64,000 nt of DNA from Amoebophrya sp. A120 (lineage: Eukaryota > Sar > Dinophyceae > Syndiniales > Amoebophryaceae). Below the pieces are notes generated by a model. The model was given only the letters and a program-made list of their open reading frames with translations. It ran no database searches and was not told the DNA's origin. The translations under genes and the position numbers were made by a program. Positions 1 through 10,939 of the stretch are shown one piece after another. Location of the stretch: NCBI GenBank assembly GCA_905178155.1, contig CAJINV010000007.1, forward strand, positions 1,000,627-1,064,626, given 5' to 3'. The first letter of the stretch is position 1. Each line of letters starts with the position of its first letter.

Positions 1-86
1 TGCATCACAGACATCAGGAGCCATGCAAAATGTGCATGACAAACCTGGCATCCTTGTTCCAGACCCAGACAATTTTGCACTTGACA
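1..86. mobile_element. Introner F1, 3' part only
   Basis: The right inverted-repeat word TTCCAGACCCAGACA lies near 55-70 and the element ends TTGACA. Its left end is outside the window. Coding sequence of the Apple-like module resumes directly after it. Confidence 0.7.
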
Positions 87-3000
87 CCCGCATGCGTGCG
101 CGCGGCTCTGCTTGTTGGACCAGAACTGCACCGCCATTATGGCGTTCTCAAACGTTACAGTCTCAAGTGTTACATGGATTTGTCATGCAAGAATGGGAAA
201 AGTGAAAGGGGGGAGGTTGCATCTGTAGCATTACAAATTCCGAACAGATCTGGGCGCTGTTTAGCCATTCGCAAATTTGTCATGCGAAGCAGCTTGATAT
301 TGTGGATCTTGATGATCATTTTGCATGACAAATCATGTAACAGTTGAGAATGTAACGTTTGAGAGCCCCATAGCCATTCAGCGCGGGTTGTGGAGGGATG
401 AAGAAATAGAATCAACTGACAAGAAGAGCTCGACTTTCAAACGGTCCCACGTCACCAATATGATGAACAAGAAACAAGCAAACTCCTCAATATCTGGCGC
501 TCGTGCTCCTTCACGAGGACCTCCTGCTACATATTACGAGAGTTGCACCTCCGCTAAGTGCCGTCTAGACGAAAGCGCATGCAGCTGCACAACCTGTCTG
601 CTGTTTCACCACAGTACGCTTCTGCAGAGTATTGGCAAAGACCGGTTTTTATCAACTGTAAAAATGTCATCTGGGTCTGGAAGAGTGTAAACTTGTCATG
701 CAGGTTTTCCATGACCCCTGAGGTCTGGAATGCGGGACCTAGCATGACAGGGTCTGTGAGGTCTCTGCTATGCCTATCCTGCGTGAGAAACTCCCTCCCA
801 ACTTGGTCGAAAGTGGACAGCTTTTGGTACTCATGCAACACAGATTTTTGCATTATTCGGAATTAGCATGACAAGTTGCAATCTTCCAGACATCCAGGGA
901 CTTTTGCAATCCATAGCTTTGGGCCCCGGAATACGCCGCGGTGCCTGCCTCCACCTTCGTTCCGTTCCCGACGATATCCTGTGCAAAAGTATCGTACTCG
1001 TAGAAATGCAGGTCTTGCATTACAAGTCTTGTTCTCAAGTCAAATCTGCATTACAAATTTTATCTCTCATGCTGAGGAAATTTGTAATGCATTTATACGA
1101 GTACGATACTTTTGCAGTTCATAGACGACGAGTGGTCATGTTGGACATCATATCAAAGGCAAATATAATGTCTGGGTCTGGAGGAAGATTGCAGGACCTT
1201 GTCATCGACATCTTCTGGTGGATCACGCAACTGGTCTCTAATGCACGCAAATAAAGCATTAGTGCAGGTTTTCCGCAGGCCTTCTGATCATGTCTATTGC
1301 TATTCCGCATGAGAAATAATCATAATGCCCTATGATCTACTGCGTAGCAAGATTTTTGGGAAGCTTTTATTGGTGCTTACGCAAGACAAATCTTTATTGC
1401 CCCCTATTTAATTGAAATTGCATGACAAGTTCCAATTCCTCCAGACCCAGATCGATATTTGCAATGCATAGGACAACTACAAGAGCAAGGAAGAAGGTTG
1501 AGCATTTCTAATCCCGATCTCGTGAAGAGGTTGTTTTTGAAAGAAAAGCAGGAGTGGAAAGCGGTTCCCTGTTTAGTAAAGAAGACCAAGATGAGCCTGT
1601 ATCGGGGGGACTATATCAACTATATCAATACGACCCTGCTGCGGGGGGCCCCCGACGAGCGGGGGTCCCCGCCCGCCGCCGTGGCTGTGCGGTCGGCAGG
1701 TGAGGGTCCAGAGGGTTCTCGTCCGCGTTCAGCAGCAACACCAGGCAGCACTGAGACGAGGCAGTTGCCGTCAACTACAGGAGCATCGTCAGTAAATGAA
1801 ACTACAGAAGTAGTGGTCTACAAGAACAGCAACGACTCCTATCATAACTACACGAAGATCTTCGCAGCTTCGACTTTTGGTCCGTTGCGAATATATTTTG
1901 TGCCCGAAGTGGATTTACTGCGCAACGCTACTCCCATAGATCAATTTTTTGACGGCGAAGTCGTAGGGGTGGGGGTGTTATGAACTGCAAATAAAGTATC
2001 GTACTCGTAGAAATTGAAATGCATTTACAAATTTCCTCAGCATGATGAGAAATGCGGATTTGTCTCAAGAAAAAAATTTGTCATGCAAGACTTGCATTTA
2101 ATATACGAATGCGATACTTTTGCACAGGATAGGTGTGCGCGCATAAGCAGGAGGCGCCCTTCTATCAAAAGGAAAAACTATGATCACCCCTCCCCATGTT
2201 GACAAGGCACGTTTTCGAAAATTTGCGTTGCTGATTTGTGACCACAAATCGTCTCTGTGATGTTGCATAAAGGCAACTCTACAGGCTCCGCCGCATTGTT
2301 CTACAGGCGGTTTGTCATGCTGTTGCACCTACCACGGCGTAGGCGTCTGCCATGCAAAGCGCCAAGGCCAGAACCTGTCTCCTCAGGCTTAGCATGGGTC
2401 TGCAGTCCTCGCCAGCAAGACAGAATCAATTTGCGTACGCAAATCCAGCATCAGAAGTCTCGTTTTGATGTGGGCGGGAGGGGGGATTTTCCATTCTGAT
2501 ACCTTCGGACTGCTCGCCGCGGTTCGTATGGATGTGTCAGGATCGAAATCGACAGAGTCGAAAAATTTGTGATGCGTAAAATTTAGGGCACTGGAGGCCT
2601 GTACTGGGGAGCAGGAAAATGAGACCGATTGTAAATGTAAGCCTGGCTAGGGGTATGCAAGGCGCTGCAGCCAGAGTAGCACGACAGGGGCAGTCTTCTT
2701 TGCCTGATCAGCATGACAAACTGGATTTAGGTACCGCCAAAATTTGTTATGTACCACTTAAAAACTTAAACTGGGCTCCAACTGGTATCGGTTTTATGCA
2801 TCACAAATTTTTCGATTTTGTCGATTTCGATCCTGGCGCTTCCATAGTTCATGTGGACAAGGTAACCGCGGCACGGTGCGCCAGGCTTTGCTGGCTCGAT
2901 GAATTTTGCACCGCCTTTCAGGCAAAAGAGTCCCGAAATTGGGACGTATTCCCGGCCGGTATATCCACAGAAAATTTCCCTTGCACGTACAGATGCGGTC

Positions 3001-6000
3001 TCTGCATGACAAAACTTGGCTTCGATCCTAGTTTAGCATGAAAAGTTTTATGCTCCAAATTGGTGGAATTTGTGGAGCATGTTCTTCTACATGTACGGGA
3101 AATTTGTATTGCATACGATGCCTCCAGTTGTCGCCTGTTTCACCACAGTATCCTGTGCAAAAGTATCGTACTCGTCCTAATTGCGTTTATGCAATAATTA
3201 CAGATCTTTTTCGTTAAGGCAAATCCGCATTACAAAATGCTAAGTCAATTTGTAATGCAATTTTTACCAGTGCGATGCTTTTGCAGTTCATACACAGCGC
3301 TCTGCTGCGGGACCTTAGTGTGGATGAGTTCTTCGGCCCCGCTTGCGCCGCACTTCCCGACACAACCTTCTCTCCGACGCAGGTTATGCATTGCAAATAC
3401 AATGTCTGGGTCTGGAAAAGTGGAACTTGTATTGCGTGTCGAGGATTCCAGAAAAATCTGTTGTATTGCATAAAACAACAAAAGCGCCACGATTTCGTGA
3501 TGAAAAGACGCAGTTTGTAATGTGCACTAAGCGTCTGAAAAATTTGTCACGCTGCACTGGTCTTACAGGCGCAGTCACTCATGGCCATTCAGCATCACAA
3601 ATTTGGATCTATTGGCACGTCGGTACGGTCATAGTTAGCATCACAAATTTGGATTTCCAGACCCAGACATATTTGCATGTGATACAGGCAGAGTATTCAC
3701 AACTGGAGGACGAGGCAGACGCAGAAGGAGACTTTCCACGGCTCGCATTATCAAATGCAAATATGTCTGGGTCTGGAAGGTTGCAACTTGTGACGCAGCT
3801 GCATTTGGATACTAGAAAAATCTGTATTGCATGAACAGCACCAGAAGAGGTGGTCCAGTTTTTACCACGGCGAGGGGGCATTTCTGATGCGGTATAGGCA
3901 TGAGGAAGCCCCCCTCACAAAATCTGTGATGCTCCTAGGGTATACATCACATCAAACGTCAGGAGCCGTGCAAGCTCCTGTGCATGACAAACCTATGTAT
4001 CCTTCCAGACCCAGACACATTTGCACTGGATACGCAGATCTCGAGTATAAGCAATCCTGGATGGCGTCGCCCTGCGTTCGGAAAAAAAGGGTTTGCCCGC
4101 CCCAAGACGAGAATATCGCTAAAAGAATATCGGGGGCCGGTCGCCCGGAAGACATCGGCTGCTATCGTTCCATTTCCACTGCAGAAGAAGACAAGCAGTG
4201 GGTGCTTCATCGTCTGGTGCACTCGAATCGAGTGCAGAGCAGTGGGTGGTCGCAGTCGCAGACCGCTGGTCTTCTCGGACGAGTGCGAGGCACATATGTC
4301 AATACGCAGTTTTACTCGGGTGCACAACTCCCCCTCCCCTCATTTGTATTGCATGAACAGCAATACAAGCGTCAGCAAGAATACAGGTTTTGCATGACAA
4401 ATTTGGACGGGAGTGCAGTGCTATTTGGGCTGCCAGAACTTGCCATGCAAACAGTGCCAAGAGCCAAGGCCTAAGTTAGGCACTGTGCATGACAAATGAG
4501 GGGGGGGGTTGTGCACTTTCATAACGCTACGCCGCCGGCCTCTCCGAAAGAGGACAAATATTCTTTTCCGCTGGTCGTTATGGAAGCGTCAGAACCGAAA
4601 TCAACAAAATCGAAATAGGTATGTAATTACTATTTGTAATTAAATTACTATTTAGACTGCGGCAAGCCAGAACTTTTGAGGCTTTGGGGTATTTTCTGGG
4701 GGCCCCCGGTCCAGACAAATGCCGGAGGGTCGCCGCACGGGGGCTCTGTCCCCGTGCTCGGGCCTGGTGCTTGTTTGTGATGCATGAAATCGATACCAGT
4801 TGGCGCCTGAGCTTCAAAAGGCGCGTGACAACTTTCGGGAGCACCAAAATCCAGTCTGTCATGCTGTTTGGGCAAAGAAGATTGCTCCTGATATGCTACT
4901 CTGGCAATGCATTGCCCTCCTCTAAGCAGGCTCCCAACCGGCCCCCTTTGCCTGCTCCCCAATACAGGCCATGCGTGCGCTACATTTTATGCATTGCAAG
5001 TTCTTTTTCGATTTTGTCGATTTCGATTCTGACACTCACCCCCATAGACGTCGTACAGAATGCTCTTTATTCTGAAATTGCAACACCTTGGCCATATACT
5101 CCACCTGGCCACGTGGAGCGCTGCAGCAATCTTGAAAGAAACCGCACGGACTTCTGGGAAGACTATGGGCAGGCCGGTCATGAAAAACTCATGGACTTTT
5201 TCTACGAAAATTATGGAAAGGAGAAGAAAGCTCTGCCGCTCCGGGAAGCCAGTTTCGTTCCTAAATATCGTAAGGAAAAATCCCCCCTCCCCGTATCGAA
5301 AAGGAAGCCACATAAAATTTGCAATGCTGATTTCGGACCACAAATCGTCTTGCAAGAAGGCAAGCCCACAGGCTGCGCCGCACTGTGCAGGCGGTTCGTG
5401 ATGTTGTTGGGCCTACAGTGTGGACATTTGTAACGCTAGGCGCCAACCCCAAAACCTTGCGCCCCCGGGGTTGGCATACGCTTGCAGTCTTCTACTGCGC
5501 GACGAATCTGATTTGTGTACGCAAGTGCAGCGGCACAGACTTCCTTTTTAATATGGGGAGGGGGGATTTTTCCTTTTGATGCTGCAGGAATCGGGCCGAA
5601 CGACTTGCGGCCTTGTGATGTCTATACCGCGAGCGAGTTGATGCGCACCGCTGGGAAGAAGACAAAAGGGGTGCTTGAAGAAATGAGCCTCGAAAAAAAT
5701 AATATCCAAAAGGGCCTGGTGGTAGGGTCACCGTCGTCGCGCCGGCCTGGGTCGTCGCAGGACCAGGAGCCCCCGGCAGGGAATAATGAAAATAAGCCTT
5801 CACTTGATGTCCCTGCTGCTCCAACTTCTGGGGCGGTAGCTGTAAAAATAAATGCTAGTTCAACACCAGCACAGCAGCCGAAAGTAATACTGGCAGCCCC
5901 AAGAACCCACAGTCGGATAGTTCGACAGCATCAAGTATCCACAGAAAAAAACCCATCCACATCCAATTTGTCATGCAAAACACGTATCAAGTCATGTGTT

Positions 6001-9000
6001 TGTCATGCAAAAAATGGATGTGGATGGGTTTTTTTCTGTGGATATCAAGGATCATCTCGAGCGGCTGCAGCTGACCCCGGCGAAGGCGAACATGAAGCAG
6101 GCCTATCAAATGTAAAAATGTCTGGGTCTGGAAACTTGTGATGCTAAGTGGCGATGATTGAGCCAACTCCTGAGAGCAGCCAAGCATGACAAATTTTCAG
6201 GACGGTTTCTCATATGTAATGCGCATGAGAAACTGCGTTTTTGCATGACAAATAATTAGCGCTTTTGTCGGTCACGCAATACAGATTTTACAGGAGTGCA
6301 GGACACGCAACACAGATTCCAATTTTTCCAGACCCAGACACTTTTTCATTTGATAAGGCCGCACGAGGACCAATACCTCATCTACAGCGCTGCTTCGCAA
6401 AGCTGACGATAAAGAAGACGCTCTATGGAAGTGTCAGGATTGAAATCGTCAAAGTTGCAATAGTTTTTGATGCATAATAAAACGCAACCCACAAAGTGCC
6501 AGTCTTGCAGAGTAGGCAAGGGAGGCAGATTGTAAGCCTGTTGAGGGGTAGAAATAGAGCTGCTGAAGTAGCATGACAAAAGGCGCCACTCTTCCCCAAA
6601 CAGCATGACAAACTGGATTTCGGTTCTACCCAAATTTGTCATGCGCCACTTGAAAACTAGGCGCCAACTGGTATCCGTTTTATGCAGTACAACTTTGTCG
6701 ATTCCAATCCTGGCACTCCCATACGCTCACAAGAAACTTGCGGAATTTTCAGCGCACGCCACGCAGGTGGGATCTCTTTTTGCCGTATCAAAAGGGAAAA
6801 TCTCCCCTCCCCATATCGAAAACGAAATTTTGTTGCTGTATTTGAGTACACAAGTCAACTTGTAAAAATGCTAGAAGGCCAAGAGACGCAGCTGTGGCCT
6901 CGTTTTCAGGCAATTTGTCACGCTGTTTCCCATTTCCAGCTGCCCCCTGTCATGCTGAAGATACAAGGCTTTCCCACGCCAACCAGCACTACAGTCCGCA
7001 TCTTTTCCCTTCTGGCATGACAAAGTTGATTTGTGGCCACGAATCTGCATCACAAAGTTCTAGTTTGAGTATGGGGTGGGGGGATTTTTCATTTTGATAT
7101 ACCGTTTCCGTTCTTTTCCTCGTCCTAGCAGTGCTGGTCATTCTGGGAATGCTGGACATAATCAAGTGCGATTCCTGTGACAGTTGTAGACGGCTGGAGG
7201 TGGACGATACTAGTAGCAAGAAGCCCACCAGTTTGTCGAAGCGACAAAGGAAGCTGGACAACCGGCGAAACCGCCGCGCGGCAAAGGAGTTTGCCTTTGG
7301 GGCGACACGAGGACCACAAGGGGAACTACGAGAGTTGAAAAATGGTAGTAAAGAGCATCGCATCACAGCACAAGATGAGGTGGAAGCGGATGTAGTAGAG
7401 CACAGAAAGAACCACGAAGATCCACTGGCCGGGTCGGGTTCTACTGCGGGTGTGCATTCAGCCCCCCGTGGTCCCCCATCTGCCTACTTCACGCACGCGG
7501 AAGTGGACCGCCAGCCAGCACCACGAGGAGGTACTACTACATCTCGAGCTACGAGACGACTAGGGAATGAGAGTACAACGGCAAGTGCCGTCAACACGGC
7601 GGCGCCGCCAGCCACCTCGTCACGCGGATCTGTAGAAGTGCCTCTTGGAGGAGGACGAGGTGGTGGCGCATCAAGACCAGCTCCAGTATGGAAACGCACA
7701 ACTCATCATGACCCCCTCTTTCTCATTTCTAGCTCTAAGGCACCATGACGAGAACTACGAACAGCAAAAATACATGCGTCAGCAAGTACGCAGGTCGTTT
7801 TCTTGTGTGACAAAAAATTTGCACAGGATTTTTGCAGTGCAAGAACCATTCGGGCTTGCAGATGAACGTGTCCTCAGTCATGACTATAGTGCCAAAGAGT
7901 TGTCACTTCTAAAGGATGGATAGTTTACAACTTCTATCTATTTACTCGAGAATTGAGAAGGAGAGTGAGCAGTTGTGCGCTCCCATAATATCCTATGAAG
8001 CCCGGCGGTACTTCCAGCCGCGCGGGCTACGGTCGATATGCGAGTTTTGTGCTCAGCCCAATGGAACCAGTACAACCTCCACGAGCCAGTTCGAGAAATA
8101 TTAACGCCCAAGAAGCACGAGGACATGTTGCACAACCACAAGCGGCGGAAGTAGAAAAGGCACCCCAGAAGATGTTGAACGCTGGCACTGCAGGAACTAC
8201 TGCCATGAAAAATGCAGAAGAGCTGGCACCCAACAAAATCGGAGGAGACCAAGGTGCTTGTCGTGTACTATCGTGAGAAAAGAGTGTAGCTTCACTGTGT
8301 AAGGACAATTTTCCAACTTTTGCACTGCTACTTCGCAACACACGACAAAGAAAACTTGCCATGCGTGCTTCCTATTTAGGGAAGCATACAGTTCGCGCTC
8401 GCGCAGATGAAGATGAAACCCAATGCCTTGCATCATGTGATGTAGCAAGACCACCTCAGTAAATGCGCCGTCTGTGATGTTGCGTTCATCTATGAAAAAG
8501 CATCACAAGTTTACAGAAGTGAAGCAGGTTTTTGTTTCGATATCGTGAAGAAGACAACTACTACGTGGTTGGCGGAGCATCGATTCAAGGAGGTCCTCGT
8601 CCTGGTCCTCCTCCGCTTGAAACAGGAACCGGCAACAACATGATCATCATGCCCCCGACAGGAACAGGATTAGGTCAGGCAGGACAACAAGCGGATGTTG
8701 GTCTGAACAACTCGCTGTACAACCAGCAAGGCGAGCAACAGAAGATTTTGCAGCCTGTACAACGTCTTCCAAACTACACTGTGAATGTTGACATGTCGTC
8801 GCCGTTGTTTCAAATTTATGCTGTGCAAAAGCATCGTACTCGTACTAATCGCAGTCATGCAAGACAAATTTCTTTTTCAACCTAAATCCATTTGTCTTGC
8901 TGAGATAATTTGGATTGCAATACTACGAGTACGATACTTTTGCAGTTCATAAAATTTCGGAAGAGCAGCAGGCCTTGATGGGATACCAGGATAGCGCCGC

Positions 9001-9037
9001 ATTCGCGGCCGAAGATTACCAACCATACGCAAATTGA
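1..9037 (+). CDS. Single-pass membrane protein with two Apple/PAN-like modules (5' end outside window)
   Basis: Exons, after excising each introner with one flanking repeat: 92-137, 378-649, 921-974, 1129-1147, 1476-1978, 2137-2162, 2507-2526, 2852-2946, 3121-3148, 3298-3384, 3690-3748, 4038-4306, 4532-4578, 5052-5265, 5587-5935, 6050-6103, 6361-6423, 6729-6785, 7105-7686, 7993-8265, 8548-8816, 8957-9037. They form one open frame of 1,154 residues ending in TGA. Two homologous cysteine-rich modules are visible: one has ARLCLLDQNCTAIQ then LLFHHSTLLQ (exons from 92 and 378), the other ARLCWLDEFCTAFQ then CRLFHHSALL (exons from 2852 to 3298). Cysteine spacing and the C-x-A-F/I pattern resemble Apple/PAN domains, which bind sugars or proteins in extracellular proteins. 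A hydrophobic helix (VSVLFLVLAVLVILGM) lies near 7105-7155, followed by a Gly/Pro/Gln-rich tail of about 390 residues. I infer a surface protein with an extracellular N-terminus. I could not name the region 4038-5935. Whether 9428-9721 adds another exon is open. Confidence 0.75.
138..372. mobile_element. Introner F9
   Basis: TAT...ATA ends, CTCAAACGTTACA inverted near the right end, TSD GCCAT exact. Removal joins ACC GCC AT to T CAG, completing the first Apple-like motif. Confidence 0.9.
650..915. mobile_element. Introner F1
   Basis: TAT...ATA ends, TSD GTTTT/GCTTT. The right inverted repeat is degenerate (CTTCCAGACATCCAGG). Removal keeps the frame (GAC CGG TTT TGG GCC). Confidence 0.85.
975..1123. 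mobile_element. Introner F2
   Basis: Near-perfect inverted repeats, TSD GACGA exact. It is very similar to the copy at 25570-25721, which suggests recent spread. Confidence 0.92.
1148..1470. mobile_element. Introner F1
   Basis: TSD GGACA exact. The left end carries three extra bases (TCA) before TAT. Together with the preceding F2 copy it leaves a 19-nt exon at 1129-1147. Confidence 0.85.
1979..2131. mobile_element. Introner F2
   Basis: TSD GGTGT exact. The left repeat is slightly decayed (CTGCAAATAAAGTATCG). Removal joins GTG T to GC GCG in frame. Confidence 0.9.
2163..2501. mobile_element. Introner F8
   Basis: Left end TATCAAAAGG, right end GGGGGGATTTTCC then TGATA; TSD CCTTC exact. The frame is kept (CCC TTC GGA CTG). 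Confidence 0.9.
2527..2846. mobile_element. Introner F6
   Basis: Inverted GTCAGGATCGAAATCGAC and its complement, TSD GTTCG/GTTCA. It follows a 20-nt exon and precedes the second Apple-like module. Confidence 0.88.
2947..3115. mobile_element. Introner, unassigned family
   Basis: TAT...ATA ends, imperfect TSD GGACG/CGATG, weak inverted repeats around GAAAATTTCCC. Removal gives AAT TGG GAC GCC TCC AGT, which completes the second Apple-like module. Confidence 0.7.
3149..3292. mobile_element. Introner F2
   Basis: TSD CACAG exact. The join CAC CAC AG|C GCT yields the FHHSALL motif. Confidence 0.92.
3385..3684. mobile_element. Introner F1
   Basis: TSD CAGGT/CAGGC. The interior has two copies of AGCATCACAAATTTGGAT near 3590 and 3640, perhaps an internal duplication. 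Confidence 0.85.
3749..4032. mobile_element. Introner F1
   Basis: TSD CGCAT/CGCAG, clear TGTCTGGGTCTGGAA inverted repeats. Removal joins GCA T to AT CTC in frame. Confidence 0.88.
4307..4526. mobile_element. Introner F5
   Basis: Inverted GTGCACAACTCCCCCTCCCC-type ends. The boundary is uncertain by a few bases: the pair ATACG/CTACG gives the only in-frame join (AAT ACG CCG CCG). Confidence 0.75.
4579..5046. mobile_element. Introner F6, enlarged
   Basis: TSD GTCGT/GACGT. At 468 bp it is about 160 bp longer than other F6 copies. The extra sequence near 4620-4700 starts with a TAATTACTATTTG repeat and looks like an internal insertion. Confidence 0.82.
5266..5581. mobile_element. Introner F8
   Basis: F8 inverted repeats are clear, but the right end reads TTTTGATG instead of TTTTGATA and the flank is CTAAA/CTGCA. 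Removal still keeps the frame (CCT AAA GGA ATC). Confidence 0.8.
5936..6044. mobile_element. Introner F3
   Basis: 109 bp, TSD TCAAG exact. It is almost the same as the copy at 58760-58871 in the calpain-like gene on the opposite coding strand. Confidence 0.93.
6104..6355. mobile_element. Introner F1
   Basis: TSD AGGCC exact. Ends TATCAAATG and CATTTGATA are perfect inverted repeats. Confidence 0.92.
6424..6723. mobile_element. Introner F6
   Basis: TSD CGCTC exact. Removal gives GAC GCT CAC AAG AAA, part of a helical stretch ahead of the membrane segment. Confidence 0.92.
6786..7099. mobile_element. Introner F8
   Basis: TSD TGCCG/TACCG. The join GCC G|TT TCC GTT runs straight into the transmembrane helix. 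Confidence 0.88.
7687..7987. mobile_element. Introner F5
   Basis: Inverted CGCACAACT...AGTTGTGCGCTCCCATA ends. The flanks TCCAG/ATATC do not match. Removal with five flanking bases keeps the frame into the Gly/Pro-rich tail. Confidence 0.75.
8266..8542. mobile_element. Introner, unassigned (resembles 57847-58072)
   Basis: Starts TACTATCGTGAGAAAAG, ends TTTGTTTCGATA, TSD TCGTG exact. The GTGAGAAAA start recurs in the calpain-gene copy at 57847-58072. Confidence 0.85.
8817..8951. mobile_element. Introner F2
   Basis: 135 bp, TSD AAATT exact. The join CAA ATT TCG GAA keeps the frame to the stop at 9035-9037. Confidence 0.92.
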
Positions 9038-10049
9038 AAAAAAACATTTTCTACGCGTCGTCTTCACCCTTCACAGCTCAATGCTCTTGCCGGCGATCGA
9101 TTCGTTCTTCACCTTCATGCAGAAATAGTTATTCGAGAAGAAGTAATACCAATAGACACAACACTGCTGGTACATCATCAGGACAGGAAAATAAGGAACA
9201 CTTAGAAGAAGAAAATGCAGCCGCCTTGCATGTAGTGCATGTGAATCTTCTTCAACATCACATGCAAATGCATACTAGTATCTCTAAGGTGAATATTCAT
9301 GCGTAAATATGCAACATAGCGATCAGGCTATCACCAGGGTGAGGATGTTGACGAGAAGTAGAATTTTCCGCGCCATTAACGACCACCTGCGTTTAATCCG
9401 AATGCAGCTCCACCGAGGACGTCTGCAGTGAACCAACAAAATTTCTCCCCCAGCGCCAGTGCTGTTTCCAGTGGTACGACTGGTGCAAGCTCTGTACCCA
9501 CGGCCCCGCCACTTGATCATTACCTCACGACGCCGGGGGGACTAGCGGCCACGACCCATTTTCAGTTCAACAGGCTACGGGCTAGCAGTGTTCCTGCGGG
9601 CAGAGCGAACCGGAAGAATCACAGCACAAGCGGTGCGTACGTGCTAAGACCTGCAGCTCTCGACCCGATCAGTGAGGGGGACTACACTTCGACGCCCCCT
9701 GCAAGTTATGACGCAGGATAATTGATGTTGTTTCTGTATGATTTTTGTATTTATTTGACGAAGATTCACACGTAAGGGCATTATTTCACTTTCACATTTA
9801 TTTTTCGCAAAGCACGACGGACAGAGAAAGGAGGAACGAAGAATATTTTTACGCACGGAGTTCGTCATTCTACTCAAAAAATACTCCGGGGTCTACTTGC
9901 GCATAATGTGTTCTTATTTGCTCGTCTGATGCATAGGCTCACCAACTGCCGAAGTAGATAAGATCTTGATCATGCTCAAGGTTTTTCACTAAAGAGCGAT
10001 GCAGCTCAGCAACAGAGCAGAATCAGCGTACAAAGCAAGCTGTCTCCCG
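9038..10049. other. Intergenic; one short ORF
   Basis: No conserved gene is recognisable. An open frame at 9428-9721 (+) encodes about 97 Ser/Thr/Pro/Ala-rich residues after a plausible 3' splice site (TCTGCAG). It could be a last exon of the upstream membrane-protein gene, but I cannot link it by frame. Confidence 0.4.
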
Positions 10050-10905
10050 TCCTGAGATGATGACAGAGTCCTAGAAGTTCTAGTAGTAGAAGTAGTCCTT
10101 GAGAGAAGATGGGCAGCTAATACAGTAGCTGCAAGTACACAGGACCAACTGAGAGCGTCTGCTGTTAATATTTCCTCTGAGCATTGATGAGATGAAAGCT
10201 GAAAGTGCTACTGCTATGTGGTGGTCCCTGGCCGCGATGAAAAAGATGAGTTGAGAGTGGTGCAGTTTTCTTATTCACCGTTTATTCGGGAGGGTGAAGA
10301 AGGACGATTTGATATTTCAAATTCCTCCGCCCATCTGCAACGTAGTTGTTTTCTTTTGCTGTGTCGCGTTATAATTACCTCGTGTTTGTGTTTGGTTCTG
10401 ACTTCTTGTTTGGACCTTGTGGAAATATCGATATCCCGTCAAGAATAATAAAGATGCAGGCCGTTCTTGCGAGTGCACGGAAATCAACGGGAAAAGCTGC
10501 GATGGCTTGCTCAGCGTCTGGTGGAAGTTGTACTAGCTTTGTCCAACTGCAAAACGGGTTGTGCGTTGGCCTGCAAAAAGCCACCAGCAGCACCAATTTT
10601 CGAAGTGCCATCCGTGCGAGGACGCCGCAGCAGCCAAGAAGCGGGGATCTTGTTCTTTCTCCTTCTCGTCCTCGTGTCGGCACCGTGCTGCAGCATGCAA
10701 TGAGGAAAAGCTGTACACCCAGTACACCAACCATGAGCAGAAATTTGTCTTGCACCACTGTCACCTCCAGTGTGAGTGTGACGAAAGCAGGAGACGGCAG
10801 GACAAACGTTCGGTGCTTTTTCACAGCGAAAAGTCGCCCTTGGCCGTCAACATGCGCATCTACTCTGTGGAGGACCACGAGCACGACGTCGACGAGAATA
10901 AGACG
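10050..10905 (+). repeat. Tandem duplication, copy 1 (COX10 promoter and 5' coding end)
   Basis: About 856 bp starting TCCTGAGATGATGAC, followed directly by a second copy from 10906 to about 11767. The copies are near-identical over most of their length, with small indels. The repeat covers upstream sequence and the first ~150 codons of COX10. Confidence 0.9.
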
Positions 10906-10939
10906 TCCTGAGATGATGACTCCTAGAAGTTGTACGTAG
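10454..10939 (+). pseudogene. Truncated duplicate of the COX10 5' end
   Basis: It starts with the same codons as the intact gene (MQAVLASARKSTGKAA) and follows it closely with small in-frame indels. The frame then runs into the next repeat unit and stops at 10939, before any membrane helix. It carries the same upstream sequence as the intact gene, so it may still be transcribed. It holds only the presequence and low-complexity leader, so it cannot encode an enzyme. Confidence 0.75.

Noticed and set aside
853-1254. Short open frames inside introners (many across the window)
   Set aside because: They run through inverted repeats and end at element borders; no transposase-like sequence is seen, so the elements look non-autonomous.
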